Source of the DNA: an uncultured bacterium
GTDB taxonomy: Bacteria > Bacillota > Limnochordia > DTU080 > JAAYLA01
NCBI GenBank assembly: GCA_937983075.1
Contig: CALKAQ010000015.1
Span: forward strand, 1-37,146
Direction: 5' to 3'
Length of the DNA: 37,146 bases
The translations under genes were made by a program, and so were the position numbers. The notes under the pieces were generated by a model. The model did not search any database, was not told where the DNA came from, and worked only from the letters and a program-made list of their open reading frames with translations. Shown here piece after piece: positions 1 to 8,133 of this stretch (positions are counted from its first letter, which is position 1; every line of letters starts with the position of its first letter).

Positions 1-76
1 CGACAAGTTCACGCATGTTGTTCAGTTTTCAAGGACCTGTGATTTCCCTTTCGCTGCGGCCGTTTGTCCGGCCGAC
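1..76 (-). promoter_or_regulatory. 5' leader of a probable rRNA operon, leaving the window
   Basis: Read on the minus strand, this stretch contains the CTTGAAAACTGAAC motif typical of the untranslated leader just ahead of 16S (or the spacer ahead of 23S) rRNA genes in Bacillales. A GC-rich hairpin (GGCCG/CGGCC, 59-74) lies right after the presumed transcription start. No coding frame is evident. The rRNA gene itself would lie left of position 1, so the assignment rests on the leader motif and on the strong promoter at 83-111. Confidence 0.55.
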
Positions 77-82
77 TCTTTT

Positions 83-111
83 ATAATAACTCGCTTCGTT
101 TACAAAGTCAA
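83..111 (-). promoter_or_regulatory. Strong sigma-A promoter (probable rRNA operon)
   Basis: The -35 box TTGACT (111-106) and the -10 box TATTAT (88-83) are separated by exactly 17 bases. The promoter fires leftward into a non-coding leader, as expected for a stable-RNA operon. Confidence 0.75.
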
Positions 112-165
112 GCCCTTTTTTGTGATTGAGCTTGAACTTTTTAAAGGTGCGTCGTTGTTTCGCTA

Positions 166-181
166 GGCCAACGGTTTGGCC
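166..181. repeat. Inverted repeat downstream of yunB
   Basis: GGCCAA and TTGGCC are separated by four bases, in the AT-rich gap between yunB and the probable rRNA promoter. It could end yunB transcription, but no T-run follows on the minus strand, so a terminator role is uncertain. Nothing else recognisable is in 112-267. Confidence 0.3.
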
Positions 182-267
182 GTTTTCGGAAACCCCGTGA
201 CGCAATTACAGAGTTTAGCACACGGATGCCGTGTTTGCAATGGTTTATTTTGCCATTTTGCACTTTT

Positions 268-1008
268 TTATTGCCCGACCGCTTGATCCATCAGTTGGTG
301 CAATCCGGCCCCCATAAATTCATCAAGCGATCCGCTGCCCCAATTGAGATAAACCTGCGGGATCTCACCCTGTAAGATGATTGTATCCAAAGGGAATTGT
401 TCACGCACACGTATGTCGCTGCTGACCAAAGGCGCAATAACTCGCATATCCAGATCGACCACCAGTTCAATATGGTGTCGTACCTGATTGATCCCAACGG
501 ATTCAAAGACAATCTGAAGCTCGGTTCGAATGCCGCCGGCAGGTACAATTTTGGTGGGAACGAGCGGTCCCGTACCGGCGAAAAGCTCGAGTCCCAGCAA
601 AGTGCCCAGCGGTACGGGGATATCTTCTTCCAGCATGTTGTCGAGATTTTGGAGGACGCGCGTTGTCAGCTCCGTTTGAATCATATTGAGTTTCGCCCAA
701 TCGAATCGCCACGCCGTTCGCCCGTCCTCACCCTGCAGCGGTTGAATGAACTGTTCTTCGAATGTCCCCATCTGCGCCGTCAGGACTTCTTGCATTGCGG
801 TTGTAGCTGCCCGCTTCCCCAGGTTTTGTACTTGGAGCTCGGCCCACTCCTTCAACGGGCGACTCAACTGTCGATCCACCCACCATACAGTAACGACGCT
901 CAGTAGGACAAAAAAGAATATCCCCCATGTGAGAACGAGACGCGCCCGCGAAATGATCGGACGTCTCGCTCGTTGGTCGCTGTAGAAGACGACCGCTCTT
1001 TTGAGCAT
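268..1008 (-). CDS. yunB: Sporulation protein YunB
   Basis: This 246-residue protein has the YunB layout: a short basic N-terminus, one membrane anchor at about residues 24-44, and an extracytoplasmic domain. Conserved family stretches visible include the FDWAKLNMIQTELTTRV and QNLDNM region, VPLGTLLG, GTGPLVPTKIVP and the FESVGINQVRHHIELVV region. In Bacillus subtilis yunB is a mother-cell sporulation gene needed for normal spore formation; its biochemical role is not known. The ATG at 1008 is chosen because a G-rich GGAGGGGG site lies upstream; an in-frame GTG two codons earlier (1014) sits too close to it. It stands alone between tyrS and the probable rRNA operon. I could not see a convincing sigma-E promoter. 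Confidence 0.85.
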   Translation of the reverse strand: MLKRAVVFYSDQRARRPIISRARLVLTWGIFFFVLLSVVTVWWVDRQLSRPLKEWAELQVQNLGKRAATTAMQEVLTAQMGTFEEQFIQPLQGEDGRTAWRFDWAKLNMIQTELTTRVLQNLDNMLEEDIPVPLGTLLGLELFAGTGPLVPTKIVPAGGIRTELQIVFESVGINQVRHHIELVVDLDMRVIAPLVSSDIRVREQFPLDTIILQGEIPQVYLNWGSGSLDEFMGAGLHQLMDQAVGQ

Positions 1009-1138
1009 GCCCACTCCCCCTCCCGTGCTGCACCCTGTTTAAGATATGCAGCCGAGAGAGTGGGAGTGAAGCAATGCGACATTATGATATGAGCGACGCC
1101 GGTCGGATGTTACCGCTCGTTCAGGATCCACGCCAAGC

Positions 1139-2383
1139 CTAATCTTGGAGCCGAATGCGTGCAAAGCGCCTGCGCCCTACCCTCAAGACGGCATTGTCTC
1201 GGGCCGGCCAATCGTAAGAGTCATCCGTAATCGTCTCCTCATCGATCTTTACCGCACCCTGCTGCACGAGCCTGCGCGCTTCTGCGTTCGACCCGGCAAA
1301 TTGCGCTGTGACGATCAGGCGGACAATCCATATGCGCCCGTCTTCCAGCCGTGCACGCTCAAGCACGACTTCCGGCATATCTTCCGGAAGCTCCTGCTGC
1401 GCAAATACCCTGTCGAACTCCTCAGCCGCCTTGGTTGCCGCGTCATCTCCATGAAAGCGGCGCACGACTTCCATGGCCAGCCGCCGCTTGACGTCCCGCG
1501 GATGATGGGTTCCGGTTTGAATGCCTTTCATCAGTTCATCGATTTCGGCCAAACTCACCGGCGTAATTTGTTCAAAATACATGCGCATCAATTCATCGGG
1601 GATCGACATGGTTTTTCCGAACATTTCATTCGGGGGATCATTGAGCCCGATGATATTGCCGAGGCTCTTGCTCATCTTTTCCGTGCCGTCGATGCCAATC
1701 AAGATCGGATTGCAAATTCCGACTTGAGGCGACTGGCCAAACTCGCGTTGAATGTCGCGGCCCACAAGAATGTTAAACTTTTGATCCGTCCCGCCGAGTT
1801 CAATGTCCGCTCGGACCATAGCGGAATCGTAGCCCTGCATCAAAGGATAGACAAGCTCATGGAGTGAAATCGGCGATTGCTCGCGCATGCGGTTGGCAAA
1901 GTCTTCACGCTCGAGCATACGCGCCAATGTCATCCGCGAAAGCAGCTGGATGACTTCTTGAAAGCTCATCTTCGAGAACCACTCGCCGTTATAGTGAACC
2001 TCGGTCTTGCTCTCATCGAGAATCTTAAACAACTGGTCGGTATATGTCTTGGCATTCTCCAGAACTTCTTCGTGAGTCAACTGCGGGCGCGCCTTGTTCC
2101 GCCCCGAAGGATCTCCAACCGTAGCCGTGTAGTCGCCAATGATCAACACCGCCTGGTGTCCCAGCTCTTGAAACTGGCGCAGTTTCAACACCGGAATGAG
2201 ATGTCCCAGGTGAAGATCGGTTGCCGTTGGATCCACGCCGAGCTTTACACGCAGCGGCCGTCCTTCCTCGCGGGCTTGTCGTATCTTGTTCTCCAGTTCC
2301 CCCTCGGGGAAAATATCTTCCGCTCCACGGGAAAGAATGGCGACTTCTTCTTCCACCGAGAGCTGCTGCCGCTCTACTTCCAA
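1139..2383 (-). CDS. tyrS: Tyrosine--tRNA ligase
   Basis: A cytosolic class I synthetase that charges tRNA-Tyr with tyrosine. Signature motifs are present: HLGH (residues 58-61, the HIGH motif) and KMSKS (236-240). LELGGTDQKFN lies in the catalytic core, and a C-terminal S4 RNA-binding domain runs from about residue 345. The sequence resembles the second tyrosyl-tRNA synthetase type of Bacillota (TyrZ-like) more than B. subtilis TyrS. The frame stays open back to an ATG at 2530, but I choose the TTG at 2383. It has an AGAGAGGG site 7 bases upstream, gives the family length (414 residues), and lies downstream of a good promoter at 2488-2516. No T-box precedes it, unlike many Bacillota tyrS genes. 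Confidence 0.9.
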   Translation of the reverse strand: MEVERQQLSVEEEVAILSRGAEDIFPEGELENKIRQAREEGRPLRVKLGVDPTATDLHLGHLIPVLKLRQFQELGHQAVLIIGDYTATVGDPSGRNKARPQLTHEEVLENAKTYTDQLFKILDESKTEVHYNGEWFSKMSFQEVIQLLSRMTLARMLEREDFANRMREQSPISLHELVYPLMQGYDSAMVRADIELGGTDQKFNILVGRDIQREFGQSPQVGICNPILIGIDGTEKMSKSLGNIIGLNDPPNEMFGKTMSIPDELMRMYFEQITPVSLAEIDELMKGIQTGTHHPRDVKRRLAMEVVRRFHGDDAATKAAEEFDRVFAQQELPEDMPEVVLERARLEDGRIWIVRLIVTAQFAGSNAEARRLVQQGAVKIDEETITDDSYDWPARDNAVLRVGRRRFARIRLQD

Positions 2384-2487
2384 GCCAGTTCCCTCTCTTT
2401 CACCAAACGTAGCAGGAATAAAAAGTAAAAAGGGCCTCCCGCCCCAAGGACAGAAGACCGGGTTCGTTGCCAAATCCATCGCATCCG

Positions 2488-2516
2488 ATTTTATCATTCG
2501 TCCGAACGCGCGGCAA
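2488..2516 (-). promoter_or_regulatory. Sigma-A promoter of tyrS
   Basis: TTGCCG (2516-2511), a 17-base spacer and TAAAAT (2493-2488), with an upstream TG giving an extended -10. It leaves a leader of about 100 bases before the TTG start at 2383. No T-box or other clear riboswitch is visible in that leader. Confidence 0.55.
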
Positions 2517-2553
2517 CCTAATGTAGGCATGGCTCCTATCGAACCAGGGGATA

Positions 2554-2562
2554 TGGTATAAT
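2554..2562 (+). promoter_or_regulatory. Extended -10 promoter of the PBP gene
   Basis: TGGTATAAT is a perfect extended -10 element, and no good -35 box is visible. Transcription would start about 20 bases before the PBP ATG, so the leader is very short. A GGAGGTG ribosome site precedes the start codon. Confidence 0.6.
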
Positions 2563-2590
2563 TGTCAAGAGTTGGACGCGGAGGTGCTTT

Positions 2591-4729
2591 ATGCGTTGGT
2601 TGCGCCCGAAGCGAATACTGACCATCATCGGTCTTTTTCTGGCGGCGTATATTGTCGGAGCCTCTGCTGGCATGGTGGCCGGGTACCTGAGTACGGCCCC
2701 ATCCTTGGATGAAGTCAACTTTAACCCCGAGTTAAGCACCCTGATTTTTGATATTCACGGGCGTGAAATCGCACGGCTGTATCGCGGCGACGAAAACCGA
2801 ATTTACGTAACTCTCGATCAAATTCCGCTCACGCTTCAACAGGCCGTCATCGCCATCGAAGACCACCGCTTCTATGAACATTTCGGCATCAGTATCCGCG
2901 GCTTGCTCCGCGCTTTGTTCGTCAATATTCGTGAAGGCCGCATCGGCGACGGGAACTGGGCACAAGGCGGCGGAACCATCACGGGCCAGCTCGCTCGCAA
3001 TGCCTTCCTCACGCATGACCGCACCGTCGTCCGAAAGCTCAAAGAATGGCTTTGGGCGATCCAGATTGAACGCAAGTACACGAAAGACGAAATTTTGGAA
3101 ACGTATCTTAACGAAATTTATTTCGGGCCGCACACCTACGGCGTCGAAGCGGCAGCCCGCACCTTTTTCGGCAAAAGCGTAAGCGAACTCGACTTGGCGG
3201 AATCCGCGCTCCTCGCGGGAGTCCTCAACAATCCCGGCATTTATTCCCCTTTCTATAACATGGACGCAGCTTATCGGCGACGCAACCTCGTGCTCGATCG
3301 CATGGCTGAACTCAACTACATCACCAAGGAAGAGGCCGAAGCCGCCAAACAGCAGCCCATCCAAATCATCGAAAGGCAGACCCCGCGATCACAAGCATCA
3401 TATTTTGTCGATTACATTCTGCACAATTACTTGCTGCCCGAATTCGGCGAGCAAGCCGTCTACGCGGGTGGCCTGCGCGTGTACACAACGCTCGATCTGG
3501 ACATGCAAAAAGCTGCTGAAGAAGCGTTGAATTCGCTGCTTCCCGCCGGTGAACCGGACAGCTCGGGGCTGCGCCAACCGCAAGGAGCAGTCATCAGCAT
3601 TGAACCGCGAACTGGTCAAATTCGCGCCATGGTAGGCGGACGAGGCGAAGACCAATTCAACCGAGCGGTTCAAGCCGTGCGCCAGCCCGGTTCGGCCATC
3701 AAGCCGTTGATCTATGCGGCAGCATTTGAACAAGGCGTCATTACTCCCGCCATGATTTTTGTCGACGAGCCGCTGCAAATTCCGCTGGTAAACGGCACCG
3801 TATATGAACCGAAAAACTTCGATCAACAGTTCCGTGGCCCGATCAGCGTGCGCGAAGCAATCGAACGCTCTATTAATACGATCGCGGTGCAAGTCCTGTT
3901 GAACCTTGATCGGCAAGTCAACAGCGCACTTGATTTTATGGAGAGCCTCGGCATTTCAACCCTCGTCCGCGAAGGTCGAAACAATGATTTAGGTCCGGCC
4001 ATCGCATTAGGCGGTCTTACGCAAGGTGTGACACCGCTCGAAATGGCCGCGGCATTTGGTACATTCGCCAATCAAGGCATTTACGTGGAGCCAACCGCGA
4101 TCATACGCGTAGAAGCACACGACGGTACCGTCCTCGCTGAACCACGTCCGAAACAGACAGCCGTTGTATCCGAGGAAACCGCTTATTTAATCAGCGATAT
4201 CTTGCGGGGGGTTTTGGAAGCACCATGGGGCACCGGCAGATCAGCCAGGCTTCCCGGCAAACCGGCTGCCGGAAAAACCGGAACGAGCCAAGACAATCAC
4301 AACGCCTGGTTCGTCGGCTACACCCCGAATCTCGTCACCGCCGTGTGGATTGGCAACGATCGCCCCAGTTCACTCGGCTTTGGCAGTGGCCGGGCGGCGC
4401 AAGTATGGGGCGAATACATGAGCAAAGTCACGGCTAATCACCCACCGACCTGGTTTGAAAGACCGAATGGCATTGTTTCGGTCCGAATCGATACGCAGAC
4501 GGGGCTCCGCGCACCGGACGGCTGCCCCATCAGCCCTGATGAAATTCGAACCGAGTTGTTCATTCGCGGCACCGAGCCCATGAGCACATCGGAACGTTGC
4601 TTGAATGTCGACCCCGAAATTTCTCCGCCGCTGGACGTGCCGGATGCGGTCATACCCGAGCAGCCGGTCGAGCCACCCGGCGTCGGTGGCAGCCGCTCGC
4701 TGTTCGAGCGCCTGTTTGGCCGCAATTGA
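2591..4729 (+). CDS. Class A penicillin-binding protein (PBP1A family)
   Basis: A bifunctional peptidoglycan synthase: it polymerises glycan strands from lipid II and cross-links stem peptides outside the membrane. A single N-terminal anchor (about residues 9-31) is followed by a GT51 glycosyltransferase domain with catalytic EDHRFYEHFG (Glu90), GGGTITGQLARN and the IERKYTKDEILETYLN stretch. The transpeptidase domain has SAIK (Ser368), SIN (427-429) and KTGT (562-565). All three are intact, so both activities should be present. A short proline-rich tail ends the 712-residue protein. It is the only plus-strand gene in the first 18 kb and is divergent from tyrS. I give no symbol because several Bacillus paralogues (ponA, pbpF, pbpD, pbpG) share this architecture. 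Confidence 0.93.
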   Translation: MRWLRPKRILTIIGLFLAAYIVGASAGMVAGYLSTAPSLDEVNFNPELSTLIFDIHGREIARLYRGDENRIYVTLDQIPLTLQQAVIAIEDHRFYEHFGISIRGLLRALFVNIREGRIGDGNWAQGGGTITGQLARNAFLTHDRTVVRKLKEWLWAIQIERKYTKDEILETYLNEIYFGPHTYGVEAAARTFFGKSVSELDLAESALLAGVLNNPGIYSPFYNMDAAYRRRNLVLDRMAELNYITKEEAEAAKQQPIQIIERQTPRSQASYFVDYILHNYLLPEFGEQAVYAGGLRVYTTLDLDMQKAAEEALNSLLPAGEPDSSGLRQPQGAVISIEPRTGQIRAMVGGRGEDQFNRAVQAVRQPGSAIKPLIYAAAFEQGVITPAMIFVDEPLQIPLVNGTVYEPKNFDQQFRGPISVREAIERSINTIAVQVLLNLDRQVNSALDFMESLGISTLVREGRNNDLGPAIALGGLTQGVTPLEMAAAFGTFANQGIYVEPTAIIRVEAHDGTVLAEPRPKQTAVVSEETAYLISDILRGVLEAPWGTGRSARLPGKPAAGKTGTSQDNHNAWFVGYTPNLVTAVWIGNDRPSSLGFGSGRAAQVWGEYMSKVTANHPPTWFERPNGIVSVRIDTQTGLRAPDGCPISPDEIRTELFIRGTEPMSTSERCLNVDPEISPPLDVPDAVIPEQPVEPPGVGGSRSLFERLFGRN

Positions 4730-4768
4730 CCGTTCACCGCCGCTTGTTGATGTATGGCGGCTGCAAGT

Positions 4769-7156
4769 TTACAGTTCAACAACGGTCACACCAAGACCGC
4801 CTTCCGTGCTGTCCGCGAGCTGAAAATGTCGAACACGGGGATCGGCGCGCAGCCATTCATGTACGGCCCGGCGCAATGTCCCCGTTCCTTTCCCGTGAAT
4901 AACGCGGACACGCGATAAATTGGCCAATACCGCTTCATCCAAAAACTTGTCCAATTTCTCAAGGCTCTCTTCAACATACAGTCCGCGCAAATGGATTTCG
5001 GGTGAGACGTTCATGGCGGTGCGCCGTGCAACGTCTCCCCATCCCCCTTTGCTCAGCGAATCGGTCGCAGGCCTTCTGCTTCGTGTCTTTTCGTTCCCGG
5101 CAGGCGCTTCCACGCGTTCCAAATCCGCAATCGGCACGGTGAGCTTCAAGGCGCCCGCCTGTATGAGAACGTGTCCGCCGCCGTCTGGAGGTGACAGCAC
5201 CTCTCCAACTTGCTGCAAGCTGCGAATGCGCACCCGCTCCCCAGGCTTTACATGATGCAAAGCGGGAGCTTCAGGGGCAACGTGCTTAGGCGCTTGGACT
5301 TCTGACCGCAGCTTTTCAGCTTGCTTTTCGAGTGCACGCCGCGCAGCTTCGGCCTCGGCCACCGTCGCTTGTTCGGCACGTTTGCGCAGACGTCCGATCC
5401 AACGTTCCGCTTCCAGACGTGCTTCCTTGAGCAGCTGTTCCGCCTCGCGGCGTGAGCGTTCCAAAATTTCTTCGCGCTGCTCGTGCAGCCGTTGACGCGC
5501 CTGCACGTATTTCTGCTTTTCTTCTTCCAATTCGGCCCGCAGCCGCTCAGCCGCAGTACGTTCTTGTTCCGCACGCCGTAAATCGGCCTCGACGCGGCGC
5601 AAAAGCTCATCTACTCGCTGCTCTTCAATGGACAAGCGCCTGCGCGCACGTTCAATGATCACCGGTGACAGCCCGAGGCGCTCGGCAATCGCGAACGCGT
5701 TGCTGCTGCCCGCCACACCGATCGAAAGCCGATAAGTGGGACGCAACGTCGTGATGTCGAATTCGACGCTGGCATTTTCCACACCCGGCTCATTGTACGC
5801 AAAGCTCTTCAACTCGCCGAGATGCGTCGTCGCAATGACACGGGCGTCTTTTTGCAGTAAATACTCCAAAAACGCCATCGCCAAGGCCGCCCCTTCGGCC
5901 GGGTCGGTTCCCGCGCCGAGTTCGTCCAGCAGTACGAGCGAATGGCGCTCCACACGGCTCAAAATATCGACAATATGCTTCATGTGCGCGGAGAACGTAC
6001 TGAGCGACTGCTCAATGCTTTGCTCATCACCGATGTCAGCGTAGACACCGGGCACAAGAGGAATTTCCGTTCCTTCGGCCGCAGGCACATGCAGCCCAGC
6101 TTGTGCCATCAAAACAAACAGGCCGACGGTTTTCAGCGTCACCGTCTTGCCGCCTGTGTTCGGGCCCGTGATGACAAGAGCACGAAAGTCGCGGCCCAAC
6201 CAGACGTTGATGGGGACGACTTCTCCGGTCAAAAGCGGGTGACGGCCTTCTCGGATATTCAGCCATCCCTCGCGGTTAATCTCGGGGCGCACGCAATTCC
6301 ACGCCACGGCAAGCTGAGCCTTGGCAAACGCCAAATCGAGACGAGAACAAATTTCGACAGCGGTCGCAAGCGAATGTTGATGGCTGCGGATTTCTTCGGT
6401 CAACTTGCGAAGAATACGTTCGATCTCGCGTTTTTCTTCGCTTTCGATGCGCCTGAGTTCGTTGTTCATCTCGACAATGGCAGCGGGTTCAATGAAGAGC
6501 GTGGCTCCGCTGGCGGATTGGTCGTGGAGAACGCCGGCCACCGCATGGCGATGTTCCTGCTTGACCGGAATGACGTAGCGGCCGTCTCGTACGGTGACCA
6601 ACGATTCTTGCAATACATTCCGCCCCGCGGCCTCGCGTACAATCGACTGCAGACGTTCACGTATGCGCGCTTGCAGCGTGCGAATTTTCCTTCGCAAGCT
6701 CTCCAGCTCAGGGCTCGCATTGTCTTTCACCGTGCCGTCCTGGGCGATGCAGCGGCGAATTTCCCGCTCCAGCCCGTCGTGCGAGGTGACGGGACCGGCG
6801 ATGTCAGCCAATATGCCGTCCTTGGGCGCATGCTGCCGAATATAACGAGCGAGGCGATAGGCATTCGCCGCGGTGTCCGCGACTTGCAGCAGTTGGATCT
6901 CATCGAGAATTGCCCCGAGTGCGGCTTGCTGCAAGTGAGGACGGATGTCGGTCAGACCGCCGAACGGCGGCGACATTCCTCCATCCAGCATGTGCAGCGC
7001 TTCTGCCGTTTCGGCTTGGCCCTCTTCCACCCAAATCGGATTGGCTGACGGCAACAGCGCAAGAGCCAGTTCTCTGCCGCCGCTGAATGTCGTGTATTCA
7101 GCTAATTTTTCCTGGATTTTATGAAATTCCAGCAGTCGCAACGTCCGTTGGTCCAT
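4769..7156 (-). CDS. mutS2: MutS2: ribosome-rescue/recombination ATPase with Smr domain
   Basis: A 795-residue MutS-family ATPase without the mismatch-recognition domain. Visible parts are the core with Walker A GPNTGGKT (331-338), the DEQSIEQSLSTFSAHM signature (378-393), Walker B LVLLDELGAGTDP (407-419), a long coiled coil at about 510-620 rich in Glu/Arg/Ala, and a C-terminal Smr nuclease domain (about 720-795) with HGKGTG. The family has been linked to suppression of homologous recombination and, in B. subtilis, to detection and rescue of collided ribosomes. The start ATG at 7156 is preceded by AGAGAGGG. It is the last gene of the pheS operon and converges on the PBP gene with a gap of about 40 bases. 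Confidence 0.93.
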   Translation of the reverse strand: MDQRTLRLLEFHKIQEKLAEYTTFSGGRELALALLPSANPIWVEEGQAETAEALHMLDGGMSPPFGGLTDIRPHLQQAALGAILDEIQLLQVADTAANAYRLARYIRQHAPKDGILADIAGPVTSHDGLEREIRRCIAQDGTVKDNASPELESLRRKIRTLQARIRERLQSIVREAAGRNVLQESLVTVRDGRYVIPVKQEHRHAVAGVLHDQSASGATLFIEPAAIVEMNNELRRIESEEKREIERILRKLTEEIRSHQHSLATAVEICSRLDLAFAKAQLAVAWNCVRPEINREGWLNIREGRHPLLTGEVVPINVWLGRDFRALVITGPNTGGKTVTLKTVGLFVLMAQAGLHVPAAEGTEIPLVPGVYADIGDEQSIEQSLSTFSAHMKHIVDILSRVERHSLVLLDELGAGTDPAEGAALAMAFLEYLLQKDARVIATTHLGELKSFAYNEPGVENASVEFDITTLRPTYRLSIGVAGSSNAFAIAERLGLSPVIIERARRRLSIEEQRVDELLRRVEADLRRAEQERTAAERLRAELEEEKQKYVQARQRLHEQREEILERSRREAEQLLKEARLEAERWIGRLRKRAEQATVAEAEAARRALEKQAEKLRSEVQAPKHVAPEAPALHHVKPGERVRIRSLQQVGEVLSPPDGGGHVLIQAGALKLTVPIADLERVEAPAGNEKTRSRRPATDSLSKGGWGDVARRTAMNVSPEIHLRGLYVEESLEKLDKFLDEAVLANLSRVRVIHGKGTGTLRRAVHEWLRADPRVRHFQLADSTEGGLGVTVVEL

Positions 7157-7186
7157 ACTGCGCCCTCTCTTTTTCACTTTCCACCG

Positions 7187-8113
7187 TCACTTGGCCTGAT
7201 CCATGGCGGCCACCTGCTGCAAGATCGCGGGTGTGAGATCGGTTAAATCTTGTACTTGCTCAACGAACCGATGCCTTCCCGCACCTGCGACAATCGCCGG
7301 CACCGGATTTCTGGTATGGGTGCGCGTGGATAGGTCTTCGACGTTCCCGTGGTCCGATGTGATGAGAAGCGTGTCATCGGACCACCGCATTTCCTCGAGA
7401 ATGCCTCCGATGAGGCCGTCGATACGCTCAAAAAGGGTGATCGCCTCTTCCATATCCTGCTTGTGGCCGGCCCGGTCCGTCAAGAAAAATTCAAACAGCA
7501 CAAAGTCGTACTTGCGCAACAAACGGGCCAAAATTCGTCCCGATTCCTGCGGTGAACGTATTTCCACCGGATAGCCAAAGGACCGCAATACTTCTCCGGT
7601 AATGTCATAGGATATGGTTTCTCCCACGGCATACGAATCGATCAGGCCGAGCTCCACGCCTCCGCTCAAAGCTGCAGTGGTCGTAGCCGAATGGCGGTTT
7701 CGGCCGGCTCGACTCTCCGCCCGCTCGAAATATTCTCGGGTGAACGTGTTGGCGAACGTTCCCGACCGTCCCAACTCTTTCAGCTGAAGAAATAGGCTGT
7801 GTTCTTCGAGAATCCGGATGAGCGTTGGCGTTGGATACCCAGATTGGTGGTGTCCGAGGATGGCAGGAGCGTTTTTGCCCGTCAAAATGGCCGTTTGCCC
7901 CGATGCACTCTGCGGGAGGCCGGGTACGCCCAAACACGCGTCAATCGGCCAAACTTCGGCCAGCGCGGAACGGTGCGGCACATCCGACATCGTCAACCGA
8001 CGGAGTCCGGTCAATTCCGCCAAATGGGGCATGCGTGCGTGCATGAGCGGATTCTTTTCCGGATCCGGTTCACCTAAGCCCAGCCCATCGACAAAGACGA
8101 AAAGAACTGCCAC
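7187..8113 (-). CDS. Alkaline-phosphatase-superfamily metalloenzyme of unknown substrate
   Basis: A predicted two-metal phospho-transfer or hydrolytic enzyme related to phosphopentomutase and cofactor-independent phosphoglycerate mutase, but only about 308 residues long and without their large insert domains. Metal and active-site signatures in order: VDGLG (Asp9), QSASGQT with the likely nucleophilic Ser at about 69-71, DRAGHKQD, and TSDHGNVED, with a final THTRNPVP histidine. The substrate cannot be told from sequence. It sits between polX and mutS2 in one operon. Start choice is weak: the GTG at 8113 puts the first metal-binding strand right at the N-terminus, as in relatives, but its GGAAGG site is about 14 bases away. 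The frame stays open upstream into polX (to 8182). Confidence 0.75.
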   Translation of the reverse strand: MAVLFVFVDGLGLGEPDPEKNPLMHARMPHLAELTGLRRLTMSDVPHRSALAEVWPIDACLGVPGLPQSASGQTAILTGKNAPAILGHHQSGYPTPTLIRILEEHSLFLQLKELGRSGTFANTFTREYFERAESRAGRNRHSATTTAALSGGVELGLIDSYAVGETISYDITGEVLRSFGYPVEIRSPQESGRILARLLRKYDFVLFEFFLTDRAGHKQDMEEAITLFERIDGLIGGILEEMRWSDDTLLITSDHGNVEDLSTRTHTRNPVPAIVAGAGRHRFVEQVQDLTDLTPAILQQVAAMDQAK

Positions 8114-8133
8114 GGTCGTGTTGTCATCCTTCC

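Noticed and set aside
1009..1138. A sigma-E promoter for yunB
   Set aside because: CATATCTT is a partial -10 match, but no -35 element at suitable spacing is visible.
2384..2530. N-terminal extension of TyrS to the ATG at 2530
   Set aside because: The extra 49 residues are not family-like, the ATG lies upstream of the best promoter, and the TTG at 2383 has a proper ribosome site.
2384..2590. A T-box leader before tyrS
   Set aside because: Expected for Bacillota tyrS, but neither the GGGTGGNACCGCG sequence nor a terminator with a T-run was found between the promoter and the TTG start.
4730..4768. CCGCC/GGCGG inverted repeat between the PBP gene and mutS2
   Set aside because: Could be a shared terminator, but the stem is short, the loop is long and no T-run follows on either strand.
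5942..7048. A 368-codon plus-strand frame
   Set aside because: Antisense to the mutS2 core with Walker motifs; no recognisable domains.
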